Shown here piece by piece: positions 1 to 5,538 of a stretch of 6,732 nt of DNA (its first letter is position 1; the number at the start of each line of letters is the position of its first letter). Below the pieces are notes generated by a model. It was given only the letters and a program-made list of their open reading frames with translations, did no database searches and was not told the DNA's origin. This DNA is from Actinomycetota bacterium. GTDB lineage: Bacteria > Actinomycetota > Actinomycetes > Nanopelagicales > Nanopelagicaceae. The DNA is taken from contig WLME01000061.1 in NCBI GenBank assembly GCA_009700365.1, forward strand, positions 1 to 6,732, in the 5' to 3' direction. Position numbers and translations under genes: made by a program.

Positions 1-356
1 AGATGTGGCAGGCCACAAGCAAACTCAACTACTTCAAGGCCGCGGGTAACTTCACCGAGAGCATCACTGAGGACCTTGCCATGTTCGGCAGTGATAACTG
101 CAGCTAACTCCTCTTTGCGGGCGTTGAGAATTTCACGAAAGGCGAAAAGTGTCTGCACGCGTTTAGTCAGTGATGTCTGCGCCCATCCCTTTGCAGCTTG
201 TTGAGCGGCTTTAACTGCTTCGTCGAGAACTTCTGGTGTAGCAAAAGCCACATTGGCAGTTACTGCACCTGTTGCCGGATTGAAAATCTCTCCTGTCGAA
301 GTGGGCTTAACTCCATAGTCAGAGCCATTAATCCAGTGGTTAATTGTTGTAGTCAC
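1..356 (-). CDS. mmsA: CoA-acylating methylmalonate/malonate-semialdehyde dehydrogenase, N-terminal part (cut by window edge)
   Basis: This is the first 118 codons of an aldehyde dehydrogenase superfamily protein; the rest, including the catalytic cysteine, lies outside the window. The family oxidises methylmalonate or malonate semialdehyde with NAD+ and CoA to propionyl-CoA or acetyl-CoA in the cytoplasm. Visible family marks are INHWING near residues 5-11, IFNPATG at 24-30, the LFAFREILNARKEEL stretch around 70-84, and ITAEHGKVLSDALGE at 88-102, followed by a VVEFACGLPH segment; this combination is typical of MmsA/IolA rather than general aldehyde dehydrogenases. The start is GTG (354-356), because an in-frame stop, which is also the stop of the upstream aminotransferase, lies 6 bases before it. 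There is no good Shine-Dalgarno at normal spacing, so translation is probably coupled to the aminotransferase. Family assignment is firm; the choice between valine/beta-aminoisobutyrate and beta-alanine substrates is inference. Confidence 0.9.
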   Translation of the reverse strand, partial: MTTTINHWINGSDYGVKPTSTGEIFNPATGAVTANVAFATPEVLDEAVKAAQQAAKGWAQTSLTKRVQTLFAFREILNARKEELAAVITAEHGKVLSDALGEVTRGLEVVEFACGLPH

Positions 357-362
357 GTGTGG

Positions 363-1721
363 TTACTTATTGCTTCCGGTGTAGTGGTGGGCAATTGTCG
401 CAAATGCTTGGTCAAGGATTGCAAAGCCTTCTCTTACTTCTTCTTCTGAGACATTGCATGGAGGGCAGATATGCATTCTGTTGTAATTATTAAATGGCAT
501 AAGACCTAACTTCTTGCAGGCCGCGACTAGCTCATTCATTGCCGGGCTTGAAGCTCCATAAGGAGCCAGTGGAGCACGTGTTGCTCGGTCAGAGACTAGA
601 TCCATCGCCCAGAAAACGCCCTTGCCGCGAACTTCGCCAATCACTTTATGTTTGGCCATGAGCTCATTCAAAAGAGGTTTGATGACAGTCTCGCCTATGT
701 GTGCAGCATTTTCGACCATCTTTTCATCGGCCATTACATTGAGAGTGGCAACTGCAGCAGCGGTCGCAAGTGGGTGCCCGCTATAGGTGAGCCCGCCTGG
801 GAAGACGCGGTCGTTGAAAGTCGCTGCGATTTCATCGCTGATGATGACTCCGCCAAGTGGAACGTAACCACTGTTAACGCCCTTTGCAAAGACAATCAAA
901 TCTGGCTCGGCCTGTGAATGCTGATAAGCAAACCATTTTCCAGTACGGCCAAAACCTGACATTACTTCGTCTGCGATCCACTTAATCCCGTATTTGTCGC
1001 AGAGCGCACGAACGCCTTCTAGATATCCTGCTGGAGGAACAAGTACTCCGGCAGTTCCGACAACGGATTCAATCAAGATTGCTGCAATAGTTGCAGGGCC
1101 TTCAAAGATAATTACTTGTTCAAGGTGTTCTAACGCGCGCTTGCACTCTTCTTCCTCGCTCTGCGCCCAGAAAGCTGAGCGGTAAAGATAAGGTCCAAAG
1201 AAATGAACATGACCGTAGGCGTACTCATTTGGCCAACGTCGAGGATCTCCAGTTGATGCAATTGCCGCAGTTGTATTGCCATGGTAGCTGCGATAGAACG
1301 AGAGAACCTTGTGCCGGTTTGTATGAAGTCTTGCCATGCGAATTGCATTTTCAACGGCATCCGCGCCACCATTAGTAAAGAAGACTTTGTTATGGTTCGC
1401 CGAAGCACGTTCTGTGATCTTCTGTGCTGCCACACTGCGGGCATCGTTTGCGTGTTGAGGCGCAACAGTCGTAAGTAAGGCAGCTTGCTCTTGAATTGCC
1501 TTAACAACCTTAGGGTGCTGGAATCCAATATTGGTGAAAACTAACTGGCACGAGAAATCAAGATATTTCTTTCCATCAAAATCCCAGAAATAGCTGCCTT
1601 GGCCACCGGCGACAGGCAATGGTGAAATCTGAGATTGTGCCGACCATGAATGAAATACATGGGCGCGATCAAGGTCAAATACTTCTTTACCGCGACTTGG
1701 ATTTGCTGGAGGCTGAGTCAT
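363..1721 (-). CDS. Class III PLP-dependent aminotransferase, probable omega-amino acid:pyruvate type
   Basis: Full-length (452 aa) fold-type I, class III aminotransferase. It is expected to move the amino group of an omega-amino acid such as beta-alanine or beta-aminoisobutyrate to a keto acid, giving the semialdehyde used by the adjacent mmsA product. Visible residues are FTNGGADAVENAIRMAR at 115-131 for cofactor phosphate binding, YHG at 146-148 stacking on the PLP ring, Asp251 in the IADEVMSGFGRTGK block (249-262) for the pyridine nitrogen, the Schiff-base Lys280 in IVFAKGVNSG, Thr312 in LTYSGHP, and the late NRMHICPP segment (414-421), whose Arg415 may bind carboxylate. Trp26 in FHSW fits the omega-amino acid group. 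The ATG at 1719-1721 has an AAGG only 2 bases upstream, which is closer than ideal. The stop is 6 bases from mmsA, so the pair is almost certainly cotranscribed. Taurine or GABA remain possible substrates; no sulfoacetaldehyde or succinate semialdehyde gene is visible. Confidence 0.9.
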   Translation of the reverse strand: MTQPPANPSRGKEVFDLDRAHVFHSWSAQSQISPLPVAGGQGSYFWDFDGKKYLDFSCQLVFTNIGFQHPKVVKAIQEQAALLTTVAPQHANDARSVAAQKITERASANHNKVFFTNGGADAVENAIRMARLHTNRHKVLSFYRSYHGNTTAAIASTGDPRRWPNEYAYGHVHFFGPYLYRSAFWAQSEEEECKRALEHLEQVIIFEGPATIAAILIESVVGTAGVLVPPAGYLEGVRALCDKYGIKWIADEVMSGFGRTGKWFAYQHSQAEPDLIVFAKGVNSGYVPLGGVIISDEIAATFNDRVFPGGLTYSGHPLATAAAVATLNVMADEKMVENAAHIGETVIKPLLNELMAKHKVIGEVRGKGVFWAMDLVSDRATRAPLAPYGASSPAMNELVAACKKLGLMPFNNYNRMHICPPCNVSEEEVREGFAILDQAFATIAHHYTGSNK

Positions 1722-1759
1722 AGCCTTATCTAATCAGTTAATACGGAAAAAGGTGAGCG

Positions 1760-2623
1760 TTAACTTCGAATAACCAGCGCTACTCCAGCCGCGGTCATAC
1801 CGATGCCTACAAGACCCAACGGAATAACTTTTTCATGTAATAAGAGAAAAGCTTGGAGCACAGCCATCGGTGGTACGAGATAGAGAAGGCTAGATACCTT
1901 CGCAGCTGATCCTTGATTGAGCAACCATAGAAGCAAAAGAACTGCGGCAATCGAGGTGACGAGAACAGCCCACAACATCGCCCATAGAGAAGTGTGAGTA
2001 ACTTCGAAACGAGTACTACCGCGAAGTATTGATATTACGAGCAGACCGATCCCTGCAACCGCAAATTGATACGTTGTGCCGATCATTAAGGGTATTGAAT
2101 GGCCAATCTTTTTTTGTAAAAGTGTGGCGATAGTACTTCCGGCAAGTGCGAGAAAGAGAAAACCTAGCGTTTCCGCTGTGAATCCCCCGGATTGAGAGAG
2201 CTTTGGAAGCACAACAAGGATTACTCCAGAAAGTCCAAAGACGAGTCCAACCAACTGCCTCCTTGAAAGTGCTTCCCCCAACAACCTGACTGCCATCAAG
2301 GAAACAAGGATTGGCTGCATGCTTGTAATTACCGAAGAAAGCCCAGAAGGTGCGCCCAGCTCAATCGCATACCAAACGCCCGCCAGGTAAAGACCATGAA
2401 GCGAAATTCCAATCAGAAGCGACGCGCTGAAATCTCTACGCGAAAGCCGAATCGGCTGACGAAGTGCGAGAGTGAGTAGAAATAGAATCGCAGTCGCTAG
2501 AAGCAAGCGAATCGAGAGGAAGAAGAGCGCATCTGCATCTTCAAAGGCGTAACGAGCTACAACAAATCCAGAGCTCCAGATGACTATAAAGAACCACGGT
2601 GCAGCGCTAGTAAGTCGCTTCAT
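1760..2623 (-). CDS. EamA/DMT-superfamily permease (10 TM)
   Basis: A 287-residue integral membrane protein made of two tandem EamA repeats (about 9-140 and 152-285), each with about five hydrophobic segments, the usual 10-helix drug/metabolite transporter architecture. The family signature appears at the end of repeat 1 (SSVITSMQPILVSLMAVRLL then GEALSRRQLVG, about 96-126) and again at the end of repeat 2 (KVSSLLYLVPPMAVLQAF then LLHEKVIPLG, about 242-270). Family members export or exchange amino acids, nucleosides or other small metabolites across the cytoplasmic membrane; the substrate cannot be inferred here. I chose the ATG at 2621-2623 because it gives a short charged N-terminus (MKRL) before the first helix and sits 20 bases after the ctaF stop. 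An in-frame TTG 15 bases further upstream (2636-2638) would add five residues. Neither has a clear Shine-Dalgarno. It lies between the oxidase genes and the aminotransferase-mmsA pair, with no visible terminator on either side. Confidence 0.88.
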   Translation of the reverse strand: MKRLTSAAPWFFIVIWSSGFVVARYAFEDADALFFLSIRLLLATAILFLLTLALRQPIRLSRRDFSASLLIGISLHGLYLAGVWYAIELGAPSGLSSVITSMQPILVSLMAVRLLGEALSRRQLVGLVFGLSGVILVVLPKLSQSGGFTAETLGFLFLALAGSTIATLLQKKIGHSIPLMIGTTYQFAVAGIGLLVISILRGSTRFEVTHTSLWAMLWAVLVTSIAAVLLLLWLLNQGSAAKVSSLLYLVPPMAVLQAFLLLHEKVIPLGLVGIGMTAAGVALVIRS

Positions 2624-2643
2624 GCTGCTGAGTTGCAAATAAC

Positions 2644-3048
2644 TTAGTGGGTTGGAATCGAGACTGGCTTCTCGTACTCAGTCACCATTCCGATAATACT
2701 TATGATTAAGGCACCCACGGCTATAAGTGTGAGCCACCAACCAATAATGAGACCTAGTCCCATTGCAGTCGCGCTTACTGCAACAGGAAGTGGCCACCAT
2801 GAATGCGGACTATAGAAACCGAGTTCGCCGGCATCATCTGCAATCTCTGCTTCAAGATTATCTGAAGGAATATCCACGCCAATACGCTTTTGTGTAAACC
2901 AAAGATAGAAACCAACCATTCCTGCAAGACAGGATGCAAGAATCATTCCAGTGATGCCAACTGCCTCGCCACCCACTTCGTAGTAGACGATCGCCATAAT
3001 GACATAAAAGACTGCAAGGCCAGTGAAGAGTTTCCAATTAGCTTTCAT
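2644..3048 (-). CDS. ctaF: Cytochrome c oxidase subunit 4, actinobacterial type (CtaF)
   Basis: A 134-residue membrane protein matching the actinobacterial cytochrome c oxidase subunit IV family in length, topology and motif. Four hydrophobic segments are visible at about 7-25, 30-52, 87-104 and 105-123. They are arranged as two hairpins joined by an acidic loop (RIGVDIPSDNLEAEIADDAG, 55-74) that leads into the diagnostic GELGFYSPHSWWP block (74-86). The subunit carries no redox centre; it is a structural partner of CtaC, CtaD and CtaE in the aa3 oxidase, which in Actinobacteria forms a supercomplex with the bc1 complex. The ATG is 2 bases after the ctaD stop and is preceded at 8 bases by a good GAAGGA Shine-Dalgarno inside the 3' end of ctaD, so start and operon membership are both well supported. 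Confidence 0.94.
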   Translation of the reverse strand: MKANWKLFTGLAVFYVIMAIVYYEVGGEAVGITGMILASCLAGMVGFYLWFTQKRIGVDIPSDNLEAEIADDAGELGFYSPHSWWPLPVAVSATAMGLGLIIGWWLTLIAVGALIISIIGMVTEYEKPVSIPTH

Positions 3049-3050
3049 GC

Positions 3051-4709
3051 TTAATGTCCTTCAGTCTTAATGTGAGGATGGTGGAGATCAAATGCAGGGC
3101 GCTCTGAACGAATTCGTGGCATTGAGGTGAAGTTGTGACGTGGAGGTGGACATGATGTCGCCCATTCGAGCGATGCTCCGTAACCCCAAGGATCATCCAC
3201 TTCTACCTTTGGAGATTTACGTGTGATCCACACATTGATAAAGAACGGAATCATCGAAAGTGCAAGTAAGAATGAGCCAACTGTCGAAATCATATTCATG
3301 CCAGTGAAGCCATCGGTTGAAAGGTAATCCGCGTAGCGGCGAGGGAATCCCTTAATTCCGAGCCAATGTTGAATCAAGAAAGTTAAATGGAAGCCAAAGA
3401 AAAGGGTCCAGAAGTGAATTTTACCTAGTCGCTCGTTGAGCATTCGCCCCGTCATCTTTGGCCACCAGAAATAGAACCCTGCAAACATTGCAAAGACCAC
3501 AGTGCCAAAAAGTACGTAATGGAAATGTGCAACAACGAAATATGAAGCAGAGACAGCGAAATCCATTGGTGGTGAAGCGAGAATAATTCCAGTCAAGCCA
3601 CCGAAGAGGAAGGTGACAAGGAAGCCCATAACCCACAACATTGGCGTTTCAAAGGTGACATGGCCACGCCACATAGTTCCAATCCAGTTGAAGAACTTAA
3701 CACCTGTAGGAACGCCGATAAGGAAGGTCATAAAGGAGAAGAACGGGAGAAGCACTTTTCCAGTAGCAAAGAGGTGGTGTGCCCATACAGCCACAGAGAG
3801 AGCAGAAATAGCTATCGTTGCTGCAATCAAACCTTTATAGCCGAAGATTGGTTTACGGCTGAAGACAGGCAATATTTCTGTTGCAATTCCAAAGAATGGA
3901 AGCGCAAGGATATAAACCTCAGGATGGCCGAAGAACCAGAATAAGTGCTGCCATAACATCGCTCCACCATTTGCGGGATCGAAGAGATGCGTGCCAAAGA
4001 GTCGATCAGATTCAAGCCCTAACAGCGCCGCAGCAAGTGGCGGGAAGGCTAAAAGCACAAGAATCGACGTGAGAAGTACATTCCAAGAAAAAATAGACAT
4101 ACGGAACATAGTCATTCCTGGTGCGCGCATCGTAAAAATAGTTGTAATGAAGTTAACGCCACCCAGAATGGTTCCAAGACCTGAAATTGCAAGTCCCATC
4201 ACCCAGAGATCACCACCGATACCCGGTGAATATGTTGAGTTAGCAAGAGGTGCGTATGCGGTCCAACCAAAAGATGCAGCTCCACCTGGAGTAATAAATC
4301 CGATAGTTGCCTCTATCGAACCAAAGAAAAATAGCCAATACGAGAGCATATTAAGTCGAGGGAAAGCGACATCTGCTGCACCAATTTGAAGAGGCATGAT
4401 GACATTGGCGAAACCTACAAAGAGCGGTGTTGCAAACATCAACAACATAATCGTGCCGTGCATTGTGAAGATTTGGTTGTACTGCTCAACGCTTAAGAAT
4501 TGCAGTCCTGGACGAGCAAGTTCAATTCGAAGCAATAGCGCTAGAAATCCACCGATTAAGAACCAGGCAAAGGAGGTACCAAGATATAAATAACCAATGC
4601 GCTTGTGATCTGTAGACGTAATGGTCTTTACAAATTGGCTTCCGAGGGAAGTTTTCTCGACTCCCTGGCGTGGAGTTGAAACTGTTGGACGGTCTGCAAT
4701 TATGGTCAT
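3051..4709 (-). CDS. ctaD: Cytochrome c oxidase subunit I, aa3 type (CtaD)
   Basis: Full-length (552 aa), 12-helix catalytic subunit of an A-type heme-copper oxidase; it reduces O2 to water and pumps protons in the cytoplasmic membrane. All metal ligands are visible: His84 (FTMHGT) and His397 for low-spin heme a, His395 for heme a3 (VVAHFHYV), and His262, His311 and His312 for CuB, with Tyr266 in GHPEVY as the His-Tyr crosslink partner. Proton-path residues are present too: Asp113 (GAADVAFPR), Asn120 and Glu264 for the D channel, and Lys338 (PTGVKFF) for the K channel. Arg457-Arg458 (FPRRYADY) match the heme propionate pair. The tail (SLEWATSCPPPRHNF, 513-527, then PRIRSERPAF) is typical of Actinobacteria. 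Oddity: the classical Mg/Mn ligand pair just before the heme ligands is replaced by Ser387-Ala388 (DFAVSASYF). The ATG overlaps the ctaC stop as ATGA, with GAAGG 10 bases upstream. Confidence 0.97.
   Translation of the reverse strand: MTIIADRPTVSTPRQGVEKTSLGSQFVKTITSTDHKRIGYLYLGTSFAWFLIGGFLALLLRIELARPGLQFLSVEQYNQIFTMHGTIMLLMFATPLFVGFANVIMPLQIGAADVAFPRLNMLSYWLFFFGSIEATIGFITPGGAASFGWTAYAPLANSTYSPGIGGDLWVMGLAISGLGTILGGVNFITTIFTMRAPGMTMFRMSIFSWNVLLTSILVLLAFPPLAAALLGLESDRLFGTHLFDPANGGAMLWQHLFWFFGHPEVYILALPFFGIATEILPVFSRKPIFGYKGLIAATIAISALSVAVWAHHLFATGKVLLPFFSFMTFLIGVPTGVKFFNWIGTMWRGHVTFETPMLWVMGFLVTFLFGGLTGIILASPPMDFAVSASYFVVAHFHYVLFGTVVFAMFAGFYFWWPKMTGRMLNERLGKIHFWTLFFGFHLTFLIQHWLGIKGFPRRYADYLSTDGFTGMNMISTVGSFLLALSMIPFFINVWITRKSPKVEVDDPWGYGASLEWATSCPPPRHNFTSMPRIRSERPAFDLHHPHIKTEGH
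3057..3062 (-). promoter_or_regulatory. Shine-Dalgarno of ctaF, inside ctaD
   Basis: GAAGGA on the minus strand, 8 bases upstream of the ctaF ATG and within the last codons of ctaD. It is the best ribosome binding site in the window, fixes the ctaF start, and indicates that ctaF is translated from the ctaD message. Confidence 0.75.
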
Positions 4710-5479
4710 GCTGCGCTCGCCTTCAAGGAGTCAAGATACTTTTGATACTGCTCTGGTGTTACGACCTTTACTTTAAAAATCATTTGAGAGTGATTACGAC
4801 CGCAGAGAATGTTGCAGCGACCCGGGTATTCACCAAGCTTGTTGGCGGTAAATTGCAAGTGGTTGGTTTCCCCAGGCAAGTTTTGAATTTGAATCATAAA
4901 AGCTGGAATCCAAAAACCATGAACTACATCGTTTGAGGTAAGAGTAAAGCGAACCTTTTCCCCAAGAGGCATGTAGAGAGTCGGTGGATTTGCTGGAGTG
5001 CCAGTTACTACAGCCTTCGAACCGGCTTCAGGATAAGCAAATTGCCACGACCATTGAATTCCTTCGACAGAAATTTCGTGCTTCACTGGTGAAGTCTTAT
5101 CCGTTATTTGATTCTCTTTCACAGCTGTGAAATAGAAGAGCACTGCCACAATTGCAAGCGGAATAATTGTGTAAAGAATTTCAACTGGAATGTTGTACTG
5201 CGTCTGTTTAGGGAACTCGCCCTTCTTTGGATTGGCGCGATGAAAAACTGCCGGCCAAAGAATCAAAATGAGAGTGATTACACCTACGACTCCGGCTGCG
5301 ATCCAGGAGTATTGCCACAGTGACAGAGAAATGTCGTTAACGCTCGATACGCCTTTAGGAAATCCCAGACCAGAAATATGTTGCGAGTCGAAGGAACAAC
5401 CACTGAGGAGTAGAAGCGCGGGCGCCAAGAGGGCCGCGACTCGAACTGGGCGCCAGTTGCGCGGAGCGTGAGGTGACAT
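4706..5479 (-). CDS. ctaC: Cytochrome c oxidase subunit II with CuA domain (CtaC), predicted lipoprotein
   Basis: 257 residues from the ATG at 5477-5479. It carries the CuA centre that takes electrons from the bc1/cytochrome c side and passes them to heme a in CtaD. In order: a basic N-terminus, a hydrophobic signal segment ending in the lipobox LLSGC (Cys28 lipidated), two transmembrane helices (about 50-80 and 95-121), the aromatic WSWQF segment (143-147), and an outward-facing cupredoxin domain. CuA ligands are His187 (VVHGFW), Cys222, Cys226, His230 and Met233. The residue normally Glu in the Cys-x-Glu-x-Cys loop is Ile224 (CNILC); its copper contact is a backbone carbonyl, so CuA can still form, but the Glu side chain is a classical Mg/Mn ligand. 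The frame could extend to a GTG at 5513-5515, adding 12 residues. I prefer the internal ATG because the signal peptide then has normal length and a TAnnnT box lies 7 bases before it, fitting a leaderless message. Confidence 0.95.
   Translation of the reverse strand: MSPHAPRNWRPVRVAALLAPALLLLSGCSFDSQHISGLGFPKGVSSVNDISLSLWQYSWIAAGVVGVITLILILWPAVFHRANPKKGEFPKQTQYNIPVEILYTIIPLAIVAVLFYFTAVKENQITDKTSPVKHEISVEGIQWSWQFAYPEAGSKAVVTGTPANPPTLYMPLGEKVRFTLTSNDVVHGFWIPAFMIQIQNLPGETNHLQFTANKLGEYPGRCNILCGRNHSQMIFKVKVVTPEQYQKYLDSLKASAA
4720..4724 (-). promoter_or_regulatory. Shine-Dalgarno of ctaD, inside ctaC
   Basis: GAAGG on the minus strand 10 bases before the ctaD ATG, within the final codons of ctaC. 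Together with the ATGA stop-start overlap it indicates translational coupling of the two core oxidase subunits. Confidence 0.6.
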
Positions 5480-5486
5480 GGAGTAA

Positions 5487-5492
5487 AGGATA
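5487..5492 (-). promoter_or_regulatory. Predicted -10 box of ctaC (leaderless promoter)
   Basis: TATCCT on the minus strand matches the TAnnnT form of actinobacterial -10 elements and ends exactly 7 bases before the A of the ctaC ATG, so transcription would start at or next to the start codon. There is no Shine-Dalgarno before this ATG. The -35 is weak; the best placed hexamer is GTGATG at about 5510-5515. Inference from sequence only. Confidence 0.5.
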
Positions 5493-5503
5493 GTGGCGCA
5501 GTG

Positions 5504-5511
5504 TGCATGCA
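5504..5511. repeat. TGCATGCA palindrome midway between the two divergent promoters
   Basis: A perfect 8-base palindrome, flanked by GTG on the left and, one base further out, CAC on the right. It lies within about two bases of the midpoint between the two predicted transcription starts (5479 and 5539) and overlaps the positions expected for both -35 elements. It could be an operator or could be chance; at 8 bases it is not diagnostic. Confidence 0.3.
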
Positions 5512-5525
5512 TCACTCTGAGCGAG

Positions 5526-5531
5526 TAGCGT
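5526..5531 (+). promoter_or_regulatory. Predicted -10 box of the NifS-like gene (leaderless promoter)
   Basis: TAGCGT fits TAnnnT and ends exactly 7 bases before the GTG start at 5539. No Shine-Dalgarno is present, and an in-frame TGA at 5518-5520 rules out a start further upstream. The geometry is the same as for the divergent ctaC gene. The -35 region is poor. Confidence 0.45.
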
Positions 5532-5538
5532 TCATCCG

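Noticed and set aside
1130..1528. A 132-codon minus-strand open frame inside the aminotransferase gene.
   Set aside because: It is a shifted frame of the intact class III aminotransferase, which is continuous with all motifs in order; there is no sign of a separate protein.
363..1721. Naming the aminotransferase as a taurine:pyruvate aminotransferase.
   Set aside because: Nothing for sulfoacetaldehyde metabolism is visible, and the neighbouring mmsA fits beta-alanine or beta-aminoisobutyrate better; substrate specificity cannot be read from these motifs.
1722..1759. A possible promoter for the aminotransferase-mmsA pair (minus strand TATTAA and TTAGAT).
   Set aside because: Neither hexamer fits the TAnnnT pattern well, no -35 stands out, and the gap is only 38 bases; AT-rich hexamers occur here by chance. 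Not strong enough to annotate, though an internal promoter is not excluded.
2624..2643. A terminator between ctaF and the permease gene.
   Set aside because: The 20-base gap has no stable inverted repeat or T-run on the minus strand.
3991..4389. A 132-codon open frame on the plus strand inside ctaD.
   Set aside because: It lies wholly antisense to a ctaD with all catalytic residues; the translation is low complexity in Pro, Ile and Lys with no recognisable domain, so it is a shadow frame.
5480..5515. The longer ctaC start at GTG 5513-5515, adding 12 residues.
   Set aside because: It puts an unusually long N-terminus before the lipoprotein signal, has no Shine-Dalgarno, and would place the predicted -10 box inside the coding region.
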